Of a DNA stretch of 64,000 bases, positions 1-11,251 are shown one piece after another (within the stretch, counting starts at the first letter, position 1; every line of letters starts with the position of its first letter). Location: the NCBI GenBank assembly GCA_016584495.1, contig WAID01000010.1:310001-374000 (forward strand). Direction: 5' to 3'. The notes beneath the pieces were generated by a model that made no database searches, had not been told where the DNA came from, and saw nothing but the letters and a program-made list of their open reading frames with translations. Source of the stretch: Celoporthe dispersa. Its lineage: Eukaryota; Ascomycota; Sordariomycetes; Diaporthales; Cryphonectriaceae. The translations under genes and the position numbers were made by a program.

Positions 1-1905
1 GAGGACACAAGAAAGTATGAAAAGAGAAAGGGACAAAAAAAAACCGAGAGATACGTACGTGGCCGTCGACAGGTAGGCGTGGGGTGCTGTGAACTGAACA
101 CAGGCGACGAGAAGCGTGAGCGGCCCGGACTGTCCAATACCCGCGAGCACACTAAAGACTATCTGGGCTGTGTTCCATGTAGGCCTGATGCAGGCATAGC
201 AGATCGATCTAGGCAGACAGACCGGCATGTGAGCCTGTGGTCTCGCTTTCGGGCCAGGCGGCGGTAAAGGGGGGGGGGGGGGGTGCACAGCTAATTACTC
301 ACACGACAAGAAAGATGGTAAAGGTGACCAGCAGAGGAGATTTCATGTCCTTGTATGCCGTTGCGTACCATGTGATGGGGATCGAGGCGAACATGGTGAG
401 GATGGTGTAGCTCAGCTGCCGGATGGAGATACGCCACGAGTTCGTCTCGAAGCCTAGGTTGAGGATAATCTGCGGGACGACCGAGTTGACGGCGCTGTAG
501 AAGATCCACCCTTCGACGGCGAAGGCAAACGTCGAGAGGGCAAAGTTTGCATTGTTGCGGAAGAAAACATGGGCCAGAAGACCATCGGACCGCCCTCGCC
601 ACTCTTTGGGTCAACGGTCAGCTAGAGTCTCGTCCTTTTTCTGAGAAACGTACAGAGGAAAAGATAGAAAGAAGGCGAAAGAAGAAAAAAAACCACCACA
701 GACTTACCGTAGCCTGCAAAAACAAACAACAGCACGAGGCCCAAGGACAGAGGAACGGCAACGTGAGGATCGGAAAACGCATAAGAGCCGCCGGCCCAAT
801 CCAGCGCAAGCAGCAGGAGGGTGGCACTGCAGACAAACAGCGCGGAGCCCACGGGATCACAGGCCCAGATGTAGTCTCTGACGCGCATCTTCGAGTCCTG
901 TCGCCGCTGCTTGGGCGGCCAGTAGAAGAGGAAGAGGCCCAGAGAGGTGGCGCCGTGGAAGGCTGCCTGCATCCAGAAGATGTATCGCCAGCCCTCCGCG
1001 TTGAGGTTGGTCACGGCACCAGCGCCCAGGCCTCCGATCCTGTACTCAGCAGCCGGTCAGTCATCAGCTGCGGTGGCCTCTTTGGGCAGACGAGGTGGTG
1101 GCATCGCCGCGAGAAAAGGATAGAAACTGACACTCCGCCAACAGCGCCGCCCATAAATGCAAACCCGTTCGCCAGGGCCCGGAACTTGAGCGGCAGGATC
1201 TCCGAGGGGATCGCCTGCACGATGGAGATGGTGGCAAGCGTTGTGCCGATGAGGATCCCCCCGCCTATAAGCATGCTCATCGAGGTGGCCTTGGCCGAGA
1301 TGATGGCGCCGACAAATGCAATGAGAGGCGGGACGGCTGCGAGATACTTGCGGTCGAGGACATCAGAGAGGCGGCCGACAATGGGGGACAGGACACTCTG
1401 CATCAGTAGTGGTCCCTGGAGACAAGGTTTGTGATCAGCTGGTCATCGTTGTTCTTTTCGCCCGGACGAGGACAGGAACGCCACGGACCTGGATCACCCA
1501 ACCGGAGATGGAGGTATCGCCCAGATCGCGGACGATGAAAGCAATCACTGATCCTGCAGCCACGACGACAAACACCTGGGCCATGATGCTGGGAACCGTC
1601 AGTATGGGAAAGGCGCCTCTGGGCGTGTCGACTCTACAGGGCGGTGGAGACATACGCAAAGCATGTCACGAAAACCACAAGCTATTACGCCCTGCTGTCA
1701 GTAGGTTGTCGCTGCTTGGAAGCTCTGTAGGTGCGTAGCCTTCATCACATACCCATGATCTCCAGCTGAGGTTGATATGTCGCGCGTCCAGAACGGCCTC
1801 CTCCTCAATGGGAACCACATGTTCCTTCTCGGCGTCTGCTGGAGGGTCCTGGGTCTCTACCCTCCTCACCGAGGCGGCATCGCTGTCGTTCTTGGCCGAG
1901 TCCAT
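1..1905 (-). CDS. TRI12-type MFS efflux transporter, C-terminus cut by the window edge
   Basis: This is a plasma-membrane proton-driven exporter of the fungal trichothecene efflux pump (TRI12) family, which normally has 14 membrane segments. Seven exons are visible: 1905-1753, 1681-1656, 1588-1489, 1415-1132, 1039-708, 603-303 and 208-59, all with GT-AG borders and matching phases. An intron then starts at 58 and the rest lies outside the window. Family signatures in order are SWRSW-LVVFVTCFA, MAQVFVVVAAGSVIAFIVRDLG, MQSVLSPIVGRLSDVLDRKY (the MFS loop motif), NLNAEGWRYIFWMQAAFHG, FAVEGWIFYSAVNSVVPQ and AGIGQSGPLTLLVA. The start at 1905 (MDSAKNDSD) gives the usual short charged N-terminus before the first helix. 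The donor at 1131 reads GTCAGT, which is not the commonest form. No frame break was found. The family is confident; the substrate is unknown, and nothing nearby shows that it exports a trichothecene. Confidence 0.9.
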
Positions 1906-3411
1906 GATTGCCTTGGGAGTAAACAAACCCAGTCCGCGGACAGTGCTGGATGTCCAGTGAAGAAGAAACAGGACGAGAAGAGGCGTTGGGTCACAAATAC
2001 ACAAGTTTCAACCGCCGTCTCGGTGAGGCACCGCAGCGGACCCATAAGCAGATCGCCAGTGAGATATACCTGTTCTGGGCATCATAGCAACCACAGATTT
2101 ATGACAGATACTGAAGGAATACCAAGTCTGGCTAACGTATGCGGGGCCCCACGAATCTCTGTACTGTAGACCGCTAAAATAAAAGGATTAGGCCCGAAAA
2201 GGCCTCAGTGGACCCGGCAGTATACGTGTATTGCCAGTGTTGGGGTCGGTTAAAAAGCATGGTTGCATGGCTATGGACAGGGCCTAGGCGTGACCATCTC
2301 CGCAAAGTTACTCCCTGTGATGCGGCCCGTATGGAGGGGAAAGATCACCCGAGCACCTTTGGGATGGAAACGGTGGTTTTCGCCATGCCATTTGGGCGGA
2401 ACAGCTTCGGGATAACTTGAGCCCTTAGACCTCAGTTGAATAGCGTCGCTTCTTCTCCAACCACTTCAGTGTCGATGGGAATATCTTCCCCCGCCGCCCT
2501 TGCTCAGATCATAGCTTCCTGGAGTCGGTTCATTTCAGCTCTTTTGTGGCTTTGTGGCTTTGGTGGCCTGCGCTTTGGTCCCATTCAATCAGTAAACTCT
2601 TGTCAGCCCGAGCCTGGTGTTTCACCCAAATAATGATTGGTGTGACAAACACTTATGACATGTTGATTGTTTTTTTCTTTCTTTTCTTCTTCTTCATACA
2701 TACTACAGTCTAGACAAAGTATTCCAGCACCGTGCCAGAGAGTCTTTGTTGGGTCCTGCTGACCTTGAGCTGTAGTCATAGACCGGCCTTGCAAATTGAA
2801 AGGGTTTCCAAGAAAGAAAGAAAAAATCTTGGCATTATACTGTTGAAGGGAGACGAGACTGTAACTTTGCTTCTTCTCACTGCTGGTAATATGCTTCCAA
2901 AGATTAATCTTGGAAGGAGTAGATGCCTTGCAAGGAGAATGAGCAGCGTTGGAGACTTGTTCTTCGTTGTTGTTTGACTGGATTGATCTGCAAGCCGAGC
3001 TGAAAGATGCAAACAATACAGAACCCACATCAAGTATTATTTGCCTGTGATTATCAAAGGCTGCAGCACACATTTTGAAAAGCATCTTGTTGTAAGCTCC
3101 TGTCTATGTAGTGATTCTTTGACCATCGCCGAAGCGGGCCACAGAGGAAGGAAAGAAGAAGGAAAAAGAAAGGAAAAAAAACAGGTAATGACAAACATTC
3201 GATTCCGACCATGATTTCGTAAGGACGTCATTATGAATATGGACTTAGTTACGCATAGAAAAGAGTCCTAAGATGATCCTCAACGTCCTACTCTAACCTA
3301 ATATCAGGCAACCCTCCGATCTGCTCTGCATCTCCTCCCATCATTAATTACACACAAGGCTCGACCCCCTTCAGGCCAGGAAAACCAAGACGCAGATTGG
3401 TACCCAAAGCC
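1906..3411. other. Intergenic, divergent promoter region
   Basis: This spacer separates the divergently transcribed MFS pump and Myb-like gene. It holds several short open frames without recognisable motifs or codon bias, and A/T-rich stretches around 2640-2720 and 3120-3190. I see no RNA gene or repeat element. Confidence 0.5.
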
Positions 3412-4215
3412 ATGTGCTTCCAGATCATACCCCTCTGCCCGGCCTGCGAGGAGCCCAGCGGGCTCGGCGAGGAGATCATCTACGCCGAGGACGTCTGCGG
3501 CGGCCACTGCGCGTCCGACGTGGTCTGCGGGACCACGACGCGCCTCATGACGCAGCGCGAGGTCGACAACCCGGACTTTGAGTGCCTCACTCCGGGCTGC
3601 GTCAATGTCCGCAGCGGCATGTCCCTGGCGGAGGAGGAGGCCGAGGTGCAGGCTGCGCGGGACCACGCCAGGCAGTTCCTTCGAAACAGGTACCAGAACT
3701 GTCTGTCGCTGTGCATTCTCCCGTTCTACGACGCGCCCGAGACGCCGTCCCAGGTAGGACCCCGTGCCATTGCTGGTGATGAGCATTAGGTTCAGCTGTG
3801 AGGGGACTTGGTAACAATACTGATCGTCTCTTGATCATAGGCTCACTACGATTCGGACGCTGTTGAGATTTACGTGGCCCCTGCGGCGAAGCCCGGTCCT
3901 GTAAGATGTCGACAGGACAGGCCCTGGTCAAAGGTAAGGGAGGCCATACACTTTTTTCTTCTTTCCTATTTTGGCTGATACATTTTCTGGACAGAAACGT
4001 GGCAAGCCTTGGGGTCCTGAGGAGGAGGCAGTTCTCTGGAAACTGCGCCGAAAGGGCATGGAGTTCGACGACATCGCAGTATGTATGCCTCGTCTTGAGC
4101 TTGAGTATGATGTTCTCGGCTGACGTTGGTACAGAAACAGATCGACCGGACAGAGCGAGGTTGTTACGACCGTTTTAACAAGCTTCGAAACGAAGGCTAT
4201 GGGCGGGGCCGCTAG
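3412..4215 (+). CDS. Small Myb/SANT-like protein, 199 aa
   Basis: Four exons, 3412-3753, 3841-3933, 3995-4078 and 4135-4215, join in phase to 199 residues. The N-terminal two thirds is cysteine-rich (CPACEE, CGGHCASDVVCG, FECLTPGCVNV), but its spacing matches no zinc-finger class I know. The C-terminal 55 residues read RPWSKKRGKPWGPEEEAVLW followed by KLRRKGMEFDDIAKQIDRTE and RGCYDRFNKLR. That is the W-x(n)-E-E...L..L...G..W/F..IA....R+...C..R+..L pattern of a SANT/Myb-type DNA-binding helix bundle. The first Met is at 3412; a TTG lies in frame upstream but is not used as a start. Such proteins are common and uncharacterised in filamentous fungi. A DNA-binding role is inferred from the C-terminus only. 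Confidence 0.75.
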
Positions 4216-4975
4216 TTGTTTTCTGGGAAATGTGTTCCTGAAGGGATGCGGCTTCTTTGGTTCTTCAGGGCGAGGGAGGTGAGCTGTAGGAAAGATGGAG
4301 CAGGTAGAGCTCACCATGAAGATGAAGATGGAGTGATTGTTGGTTGGGGGCCGTACGTCTGGTATTAACGTCGAATCCTTCTATTTTGGTCGGTAGGATG
4401 AGGCATAGGATTTGGCTGACCGATCTGGGTGCAATAATGAAGTTACCTTCTTTCTGTTGGGAGAATTTCCATATTGTTGGACAAAGTGACATGAGTTTTG
4501 AGTCCGAAGACCTTTCCGAGCCGGGAGTAATCTATGGGGCCTCGGAATAATAAACGTTGATAGTATTGTTGCAAAATGCATAAAGAGGAAGGAAAAAAAG
4601 AAAAAAAAAAGAGCAGAAGAGACCGAGGTCGTACTGGAACCACTTGTGAAATATATAAACATTCCTTGTGATCGCTGCACTACACAGGTTCCGTTGAGCA
4701 GTGCCGAATGCGGGCACCAAGTGCCGCGAGGGACGACTAATATGAGGGGATTAAAGATTTCACTGTCTGGGTGGGGAATGGGCGATAAATTGATAAAATG
4801 ATGATGATAGGCCTTATATATATAAATATATATATATATATCTTTTATCTAGAGGCAGGCAGAGCATGTTTCAACCTTTACACCAACGGCTCACCTGGAA
4901 GACATATTGATCGCCTGGCTTCTTTTGAGTAATCTCAAGTTCTCTATCTGTATCTGACTTCCTACCATTGTTAAT
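4216..4975. other. Intergenic with a TA-rich microsatellite
   Basis: This is the spacer between the Myb-like gene and maleylacetate reductase. It contains a (TA)n-like tract at about 4815-4842 that may sit in the promoter of the downstream gene. No coding signal is seen. Confidence 0.5.
4815..4842. repeat. (TA)n microsatellite
   Basis: An alternating T/A run interrupted once by AAA, about 135 bases upstream of the maleylacetate reductase start. Confidence 0.8.
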
Positions 4976-6398
4976 ATGAATGAGTTCGAATACAATGCAA
5001 ACCCAGGCCGTGTCCTGTTCGGCCGCGGCACCGTGAAGAAACTGCCCGCCGAGCTGGAGCGCCAGAATCTCGCGCGGCCGCTGCTCCTCTCGACCCCCGA
5101 ACAGGCCAGCCAGGCGGACGACCTAAAGAAGATCCTCGAGGGCAGGACGGCAGGCTTGTTCAGCCAGGCCACCATGCACACACCCACGGGCGTCACGGAC
5201 CAGGCGCTCGAGTACGCAAAGGCCCAGGGCGCAGACTGTGTTGTTTCTATCGGAGGCGGCAGCACGATTGGCCTGGGCAAGGCCATCAGCATCAGGACGG
5301 GTGAGGAGTTCCTCGGCTGTCAGCTACGAGACAGAGAGGTGGGGCCAGAGGAGACAAGGAAGGCAGCAAGGGCCTCTCGTGTCTGTTGTGTGGCCTGTGA
5401 GCTGCTTGGTTTTGCTGACCGCCCTCGACAACAGGCCTGCCTCATATCTGCATACCAACTACGTACGCCGGCAGCGAGATGACACCCATCCTAGGCGAGA
5501 CGGCAGAGGGAGTGAAAACGACAAGAAGCGATCCCAAAATCCTGCCAGGCACTGTCATCTACGACGTGGACCTGACCATGACCCTCCCCGTGGGGATGAG
5601 CGCCGTGAGCGGTGTCAACGCCATCGCCCACGCAGGTGAGCTTTATATTGACCTTTTCTGATCACCTCTCTCTTTTTTTTTTCTTTCTTCTTTGGTCTTC
5701 GTATTTCTTTTATTCAAAAAAGAAAGAGACATAGTATCTTCTTGGATGAGAAAAAGAAGCAGGAGAGAAAAAGAAAAGGGACAAGAAGGAGGACTAACAC
5801 CCGCTCCTCCGCCTTAGTGGAAGCCCTCTACGCCCGCAACACAAACCCGATCATCACCCTCCTCGCCATCGAAGGCACCAAGGCCCTCGCGTCCGCCCTG
5901 CCCCAGATCGTAGGAGACCCTGGCTCGCAGCACGCGCGCTCCCTCGCCCTCTACGGCGCCTGGTTGTGCGGCACGTGTCTGGGCAGCGTGGGCATGTCGC
6001 TCCACCACAAGCTCTGCCACGCGCTGGGCGGCAGCCTGGGCCTGCCGCATGCCGAGACGCACACCGCTGTCCTGCCGCACGCTGTGGCGTATAACGCGCC
6101 CAGGGTGCCTGAGGCCATGGCGAGACTGGCGGGGGCGCTGGTGCCGGTCGGGGTGGAGGGGGGAGGAGGAGGAAAGGGGCAAGGGGAGGACGCTGTCGGT
6201 GGGCTGAACGTGCTGCTGCAGAGGTTAGAGGTGAAGACGGGCCTGAGGGAGTTTGGGATGAAGGAGGAGGACATCGACAGGGCGGCGGACGTGGCAGTCA
6301 GCAACCCGTACTGGAACCCGCGTGAGATCGAGAGAGGGCCTATCCGGGAGCTGATCCGAAGGGCCTGGGCTGGTGAGCCGGCGAGGGCTGACCTGTAG
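4976..6398 (+). CDS. Maleylacetate reductase (iron-containing alcohol dehydrogenase superfamily)
   Basis: This enzyme reduces maleylacetate to 3-oxoadipate with NAD(P)H, the last step of hydroxyquinol and related aromatic ring degradation. Exons 4976-5300, 5435-5635 and 5818-6398 give 368 residues with consistent phases. Signatures are the N-terminal FGRGTVKKLPAEL, the dinucleotide-binding SIGGGSTIGLGKAIS, the family loop PTTYAGSEMTPILGET, and GMSLHHKLCHALGGSLGLPH with ETH just after it. That last stretch is the characteristic His-rich region of maleylacetate reductases. A glycine-rich insertion (VEGGGGGKGQGED) near residue 285 is unusual. Intron 2 (5636-5817) has a pyrimidine tract followed by a purine tract. 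No other ring-cleavage gene such as an intradiol dioxygenase is visible nearby, so its pathway partner lies elsewhere. The family call is strong; substrate specificity is inferred. Confidence 0.92.
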
Positions 6399-6630
6399 GC
6401 ATCAGGGGTGGCGGAGGGCAGGCGAGTCGCTGCAGGTGAGCGTTCGTCAACAGGGCGTTTGGTGGTCAGAGAATGCCCAGCCACTTAAGAGCCTGAACTA
6501 CGGATGTTCATCAACAGCAGTACGTGCTTATGTGGTTTGGATGCATGAACGGATGGACGGACGCATGTATGTCCCGAGACTTGAACCCACTTTTTGTCTG
6601 AACCCCCCTCCTTATTGCCGAGCCCGATTA

Positions 6631-6661
<31 letters not shown>

Positions 6662-6663
6662 TG

Positions 6664-6694
<31 letters not shown>
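6631..6694. repeat. Compound (TC)n-(GT)n microsatellite
   Basis: An uninterrupted TC run to about 6661 is followed directly by a GT run of about 15 units. Confidence 0.9.
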
Positions 6695-6703
<9 letters not shown>

Positions 6704-7970
6704 AGCTAGTCAACTATTACATGCAAGGACTGGTTCGGACCGAGATGGGTTCGGCAAGGCTCCTCACTCGTACGAATACGCGGTGCAGCAACAACAAAGC
6801 CAGGGTCGTCTTGGCTGGAACTGCAGCGGGCCTGTTTCCAGAACCAGAGGGCTCGGCGCAGGGCCTTTGAGAAGGGAGCCAGACGCGGTCCGTTGGACCA
6901 CTCGGCGGGTGTGTGCGGGCACATGTATCGGTAAACTATTTAAAATTCTAAAAGGAGGGGCTGCCCAGCCCAGATCATCGTTCGTTACCAGGGAAAATTT
7001 ATGGTGGGTCCAAACTATAGCCGGAACACGATCCGCGTCCATTCTTATATTTTTTTTAAATTTTAAATTTTAATCACTCTTCCTCCCCGGTTGTCTCCTC
7101 CTCTTCTCTTATGTTTCCTTCCCGTTCCTCCTCTTCCTCCTCCACAAGATCAGAGAGGATCCGGTCCAGATCGCATTCCACTCCCCCCACCCTGCTTCGG
7201 GCTCCGGCAGGTCATCAACTCTGAATCCTACAAGGAAGACTGGTCTCACCACATCCCAACTACGAACTCTATAGAATATCAATGGGTAATGTACCGGTAC
7301 CATAAGCAGACAGGCGCATCGTGGTGGAGTAAGTAGACGTATGTGCCGGGGGGGAGGGAGGGGCCCTTGACAGCGTGGACAGGTTTGTATGGCCAATGGA
7401 ATCGACAGGGTGCGGCATCCTTTAGGAACGATGTCTCCCACCCCGGGCCTCTCCCTTCTACTGTGGTACTTTGCTCATGCGGACCCAACCAATAACCTCG
7501 CCCCCCCTCCCCCCTTTCTCTCTTTCTCTCTCTCTCTTCCTCCGGCTACGGCCGTTGTAACCGCTGCCCACCACACGAGCAATAGGGCTGCAGTGTGCGT
7601 TATGCGGCTCCATCCATGCTGGTGCGTCACAATTTCTGCTTGCAAGTGACCGGAATGCACCGCCCGACCACAGGGCCTTCACTGAGAGGCCACAAGCACA
7701 GAGGGGGCCCCCATCACGTTAGAGGAGACCCGGCACTGGTGAGCGAGTGATTACCACGTGTCTCGCCTCTCCTCTCTCGCCTGGTTCTGTCTGTCTTGTC
7801 TTCTTGTCTGCTGTCCATGTCGGCTAAGCCTTGCGCCCGCCCCTTCTAGATCCTTCCTCGTTCTCCCTCCTCACTCGTCCGTCACGCTCTGTTGGTTTAT
7901 GTTCTCTTGCCTCTTATTCACCCACCGTAACCATATATATGTCCGTTCCGCCCTGACGGCTATTTTTGTG

Positions 7971-7979
7971 CACACACAC

Positions 7980-8013
<34 letters not shown>
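7971..8013. repeat. (CA)n microsatellite
   Basis: About 20 CA units with a single G interruption near 7984. Confidence 0.9.
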
Positions 8014-8017
<4 letters not shown>

Positions 8018-8426
8018 AAACCAACCCGGACCTTGTCTGCCGCGTCTTGTCGTTACCAACATTCCTACTCGGAGTTGGTAGAACCATCGCGTCCGATTCA
8101 TACGTGATGTTGGAGGGCCAGGCTGGGAGCAGCAGCGCTTGAAGTAGTAATCAGATAAAGAAAAGACCACAAGGGGGTGGGGAGGAGGAGGACGACGAGG
8201 AGGGTGTGGGCGAGACAAACGAACCCTTGAGACGAGAAAAGAAAAAAAAAAAACCAAATCACAATCCGGGGTGCGTCTCGCTAATGCTACAGTAATTATT
8301 CCATCATCCGACAGCAAAAAGCCCTCGTCATCTATGTAAATCTCTCTCTCGTCCTCTGCAACGCCACCGCACATGAGACACTTTTGCGAGACCCCTCCTC
8401 CCTAACCTTGGAGACGTTGCGAGGCA

Positions 8427-8531
8427 TACACACAAAGACACACACACACACACACACACATACACCTCTCTCTCTCTCTGTCTGTCTTTTCTTTCTCTTT
8501 CTCTCTCTTTCATATACACACACACACACCC
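8427..8531. repeat. Compound (CA)n-(TC)n-(CA)n microsatellite
   Basis: A CA run, then TC-rich sequence, then a second CA run, ending about 115 bases before the start codon of the Clr5-domain gene. Confidence 0.85.
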
Positions 8532-8644
8532 ACCCACCCATCCCGTCTTGCTCCTCTTTACCTGAATACCGTCCTCGTTCAGTCTGATTACCAATCCTCT
8601 CGACCAAATCTCCTCCCTCTCTCACTCCACCCATCCCGCCCACG

Positions 8645-10823
8645 ATGAAGCGAGATCGTGAGCCCGCCCTCACCAGGACGGGCCCTGCGCCGGCCATGAT
8701 GGCTACAGGCATACCACCACCACAAGCCCGTCCTGGCCTCCACGAGAGCAACTCCTACGCAGCACCAGCATCAACATCATCGGACCCACGCCCGGGCATG
8801 GCAGCAGCAGGACCTCCCTCCTCCGCCTCCACTTCCACCCCTGGCGGCACGCTCCCCTGGGCGCGGGCGGCGGACTGGGCCGCATACCGGGACATCATCA
8901 CCAGGCATTACAGGGACGACAACATGAAGCTGAAGGACCTGATTGTCTTTATGGACAGGGAGTATAGGTTTCGGGCCACGTAAGTGTAACATGTTATCCA
9001 CCTCCTCCTCGTCGCGGGACCCCTCCGCCGGGTGACACAGCAGCCGCGGCTAACGAGAAGACGACTGCTCCCTTCTCTCCTCCCTCCCCTCGTGTGCAGA
9101 CCAAAGATGTTCAAAGACCGCCTGACCCAGTGGCGCATCGCAAAAGAACGTCAAGGCCAGCGACATCAGCACCATCGTCAAGAAGGCAGGGGAGTGGCCC
9201 TCGTCAGCACCGTCCGACTCAGCCTCGCCCTCGCCGTCCGCCTCTGCCCTGACCTCCACCGCCCTGGTAGACGCCGGGGGAGCTGGCGGCGACAGCACCA
9301 ACAACAGCAGCAGCAGCAGCAGCAGCAGCAGGCCTGAGTTCTATGTCGTCGGCGACAGGCTCATCCGCGCCGACAGGCTGCAGCAGGCCCTGCAGAGGAG
9401 AGCTGCAGCGGCCAGGCGCGCCAAGAAGAGCGCGGCCACCACAGGCCCCGTCCCGGGTCCCACACCCACCTTGGCCTCCGCCGCCCGTGATGCCGCCCGT
9501 TCTCCCTTCTCTTCCTCTTCTGACTCCTCCTCCGAGGAGGGCTCATCGCGCCCCAGCCAGAGCCCCAGCCCGGCCCCCCTCGTGGTCATCGTCGTCGTGG
9601 GCCCACGGGGTCCCGCCCCCTCCTCGACCTCCACCTCGTCCTTCCCTGTCCTGCTGCGGCCCCCAGAGTCAGTGTGGGTCCCCGAGAGCATCCTGCGGCA
9701 CAGCCGGGCCTACCTGGCCGGCACCTTCGAGGGCAGGAGGCAGCACCCGTCCTCGGCGGCCGCCGTGGCTGTGGTCGAGATCGAGCTCGAGGGCCCCGTC
9801 CAGAGGTTCCGCCTCGCCTTCGAGGAGACCCTGGCCAACCTGCACCTCCGCCGCGGCGCCTTCGACCGCGTCGCCTTCAAGAGCCTCGACGGCGCCTTCG
9901 ACCTCGTCCAGCCCAGCCTGCGCTCCGGCGACCCGCAGATGCTGGCCGTGCTGCTGCAGGTCCTGAGCCTGTGCCTGTACTATGGCCGCTCCGAGATCCT
10001 GCGCATGCTGGTCTCGTACCTGCAGGACCTGAGCGGGGTCGTCCTGGGGCCGCGACACCCCATCGGGCTGATCTGTGCGGACCTGCTCCTTGTCCTGGGC
10101 AGTAACAACGGAGACGGACGAGAGAAAGGAGGAGGAGCAGGAGCAGGAGCAGGAGGAGGAGGAGGAGGAGGAGGAGGAGGAGGAGGAGAAGAGACGTGTC
10201 GGGCGGTCTGCGGCCTGGCCTCCGAGGCAGTCTGGACCCAGTTCCGCTCCTACTTGGGTCTGAACCGCGCGGCCTCTCTCGTCCACCTGACCGCCGTCCA
10301 CGCCGACGTCCTCGACTCCCTGGGCCGCCACGACGACGCCGAGGGCTTCCTCCGCGGTGCCGTCGCCTGCCTCGACGAGGTCCACGCCTCCGCCGACCAG
10401 CGCCTCCAGGTCGAGCTGCAGCTCGTCTTCTGCCTCAAGCGCCGCGGCAAGTGGCCCGAGGTGTTCGCGCGGCTGGCCAGGATCCGGCGCGAGCTGCGCG
10501 AGAGCGACGAGGAGGACGACCTGGTGATGGGCGGCGGCCGCCGCGGCCGGCGGGGCTACTCCGAGGACGTCTTTGTCGAGCTCATGTACCAGGCGCTACG
10601 GGTCAGCGGGTTCTGCGAGTGCGGTGGCGGGGATCCCGAGCGCGGGAGGCGCTTCTTCTGGGAGGCGTTCGAGCTGATGCAGGAGAGGAAGGGGAGGTAC
10701 TCGCCCAGGACGACGAGGGCGCTGCGCGATGTCATCCGTTATGGTCCTCCTGATGATGCGCTGGAGAGGGATCTCGAGGAGCGTCTTGCCGAGTTCAGCC
10801 TGGAGGCGGATAATTTTTTATAG
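8645..10823 (+). CDS. Clr5-domain protein with one frame break
   Basis: Exon 1 (8645-8979) and exon 2 (9100-10823) join in phase. The Clr5 domain (named after fission yeast silencing factor Clr5, a fungal helical DNA-binding-like module) spans the junction: WAAYRDIITRHYRDDNMKLK, DLIVFMDREYRFRATPKMFK, DRLTQWRIAK. Immediately after it the frame changes at a run of four A (9142-9145). Reading three A gives WRIAKNVKASDI and then an open frame to 10823, 685 residues in total. The middle is low complexity: polySer from a CAG run, then Pro/Ser, and a polyGly stretch from (GGA)n. The C-terminal part (SVWVPESILRHSRAYLAGTF, and helical leucine-rich blocks such as FDLVQPSLRSGDPQMLAVLL and RGKWPEVFARLARIRRELRE) resembles helical repeats, perhaps TPR-like. 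Function is unknown. Confidence 0.8.
9302..9332. repeat. (CAG)n trinucleotide repeat in coding sequence
   Basis: About nine CAG/AGC units encode a polySer stretch in the Clr5-domain protein. Confidence 0.85.
10125..10190. repeat. (GGA)n/(GCA) trinucleotide repeat in coding sequence
   Basis: A purine-only repeat encodes a Gly/Ala-rich segment (GGGAGAGAGGGGG...) in the Clr5-domain protein. It could vary in length between strains. Confidence 0.85.
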
Positions 10824-11251
10824 ATGTTAATAAGCCTCAAGGATATAGACCTGCCCCTCCTCCTCCTCCTTGTATCACAGGAGCCGTACATAGTGACACG
10901 GGATCCAAGCTGCTGAGGGGACTGTGGCTGTGTGTCTCCCTCCGTTCAGACCTGATCGGCTAAAGACACAAGAGAGAGAGGCCGTCACAAGATGGATACC
11001 AGCGAGGTGATAGAGGGTATATGAAAAAGAAGCGAAGAAACAATCCTACAGAAATCAGCGCTGCTAAGACTTGAAAAAAAGCAAAAAAAAACCAAAAACC
11101 AAGGTTACAAGAGAACCATTGAAAAGGAAAACGCCAGCATATCAAGCACCAGCACAGGGTATCCCTTCCGTGACCCTCTTTCCATCTCAACACACACGCA
11201 CACACACATCACTCAACACGTCAGGGTGGTCGGTCTGTCTGTCGTTACTTC
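10824..11251. other. Convergent 3' intergenic region
   Basis: This lies between the 3' ends of the Clr5-domain and GRDP-like genes and has A-rich tracts on the plus strand (11020-11110). No gene is seen. Confidence 0.5.

Larger units (their letters stand above)
6399..8644. other. Long microsatellite-rich intergenic region
   Basis: More than 2.2 kb carries no convincing gene. It contains at least four dinucleotide tracts: TC/GT near 6.63-6.69 kb, TC near 7.52 kb, CA near 7.97 kb, and CA/TC near 8.43-8.53 kb. Open frames here are reading-through of these repeats. Part of it is probably the promoter and a long 5' leader of the Clr5-domain gene. Confidence 0.6.

Noticed and set aside
547..1434. 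295-codon plus-strand open frame
   Set aside because: It is antisense to the TRI12-type transporter and crosses its introns.
9142..9145. Programmed +1 frameshifting as the main explanation for the Clr5 break
   Set aside because: The same type of one-base run error occurs in nine other unrelated genes, in both directions, so a common technical cause is more likely.
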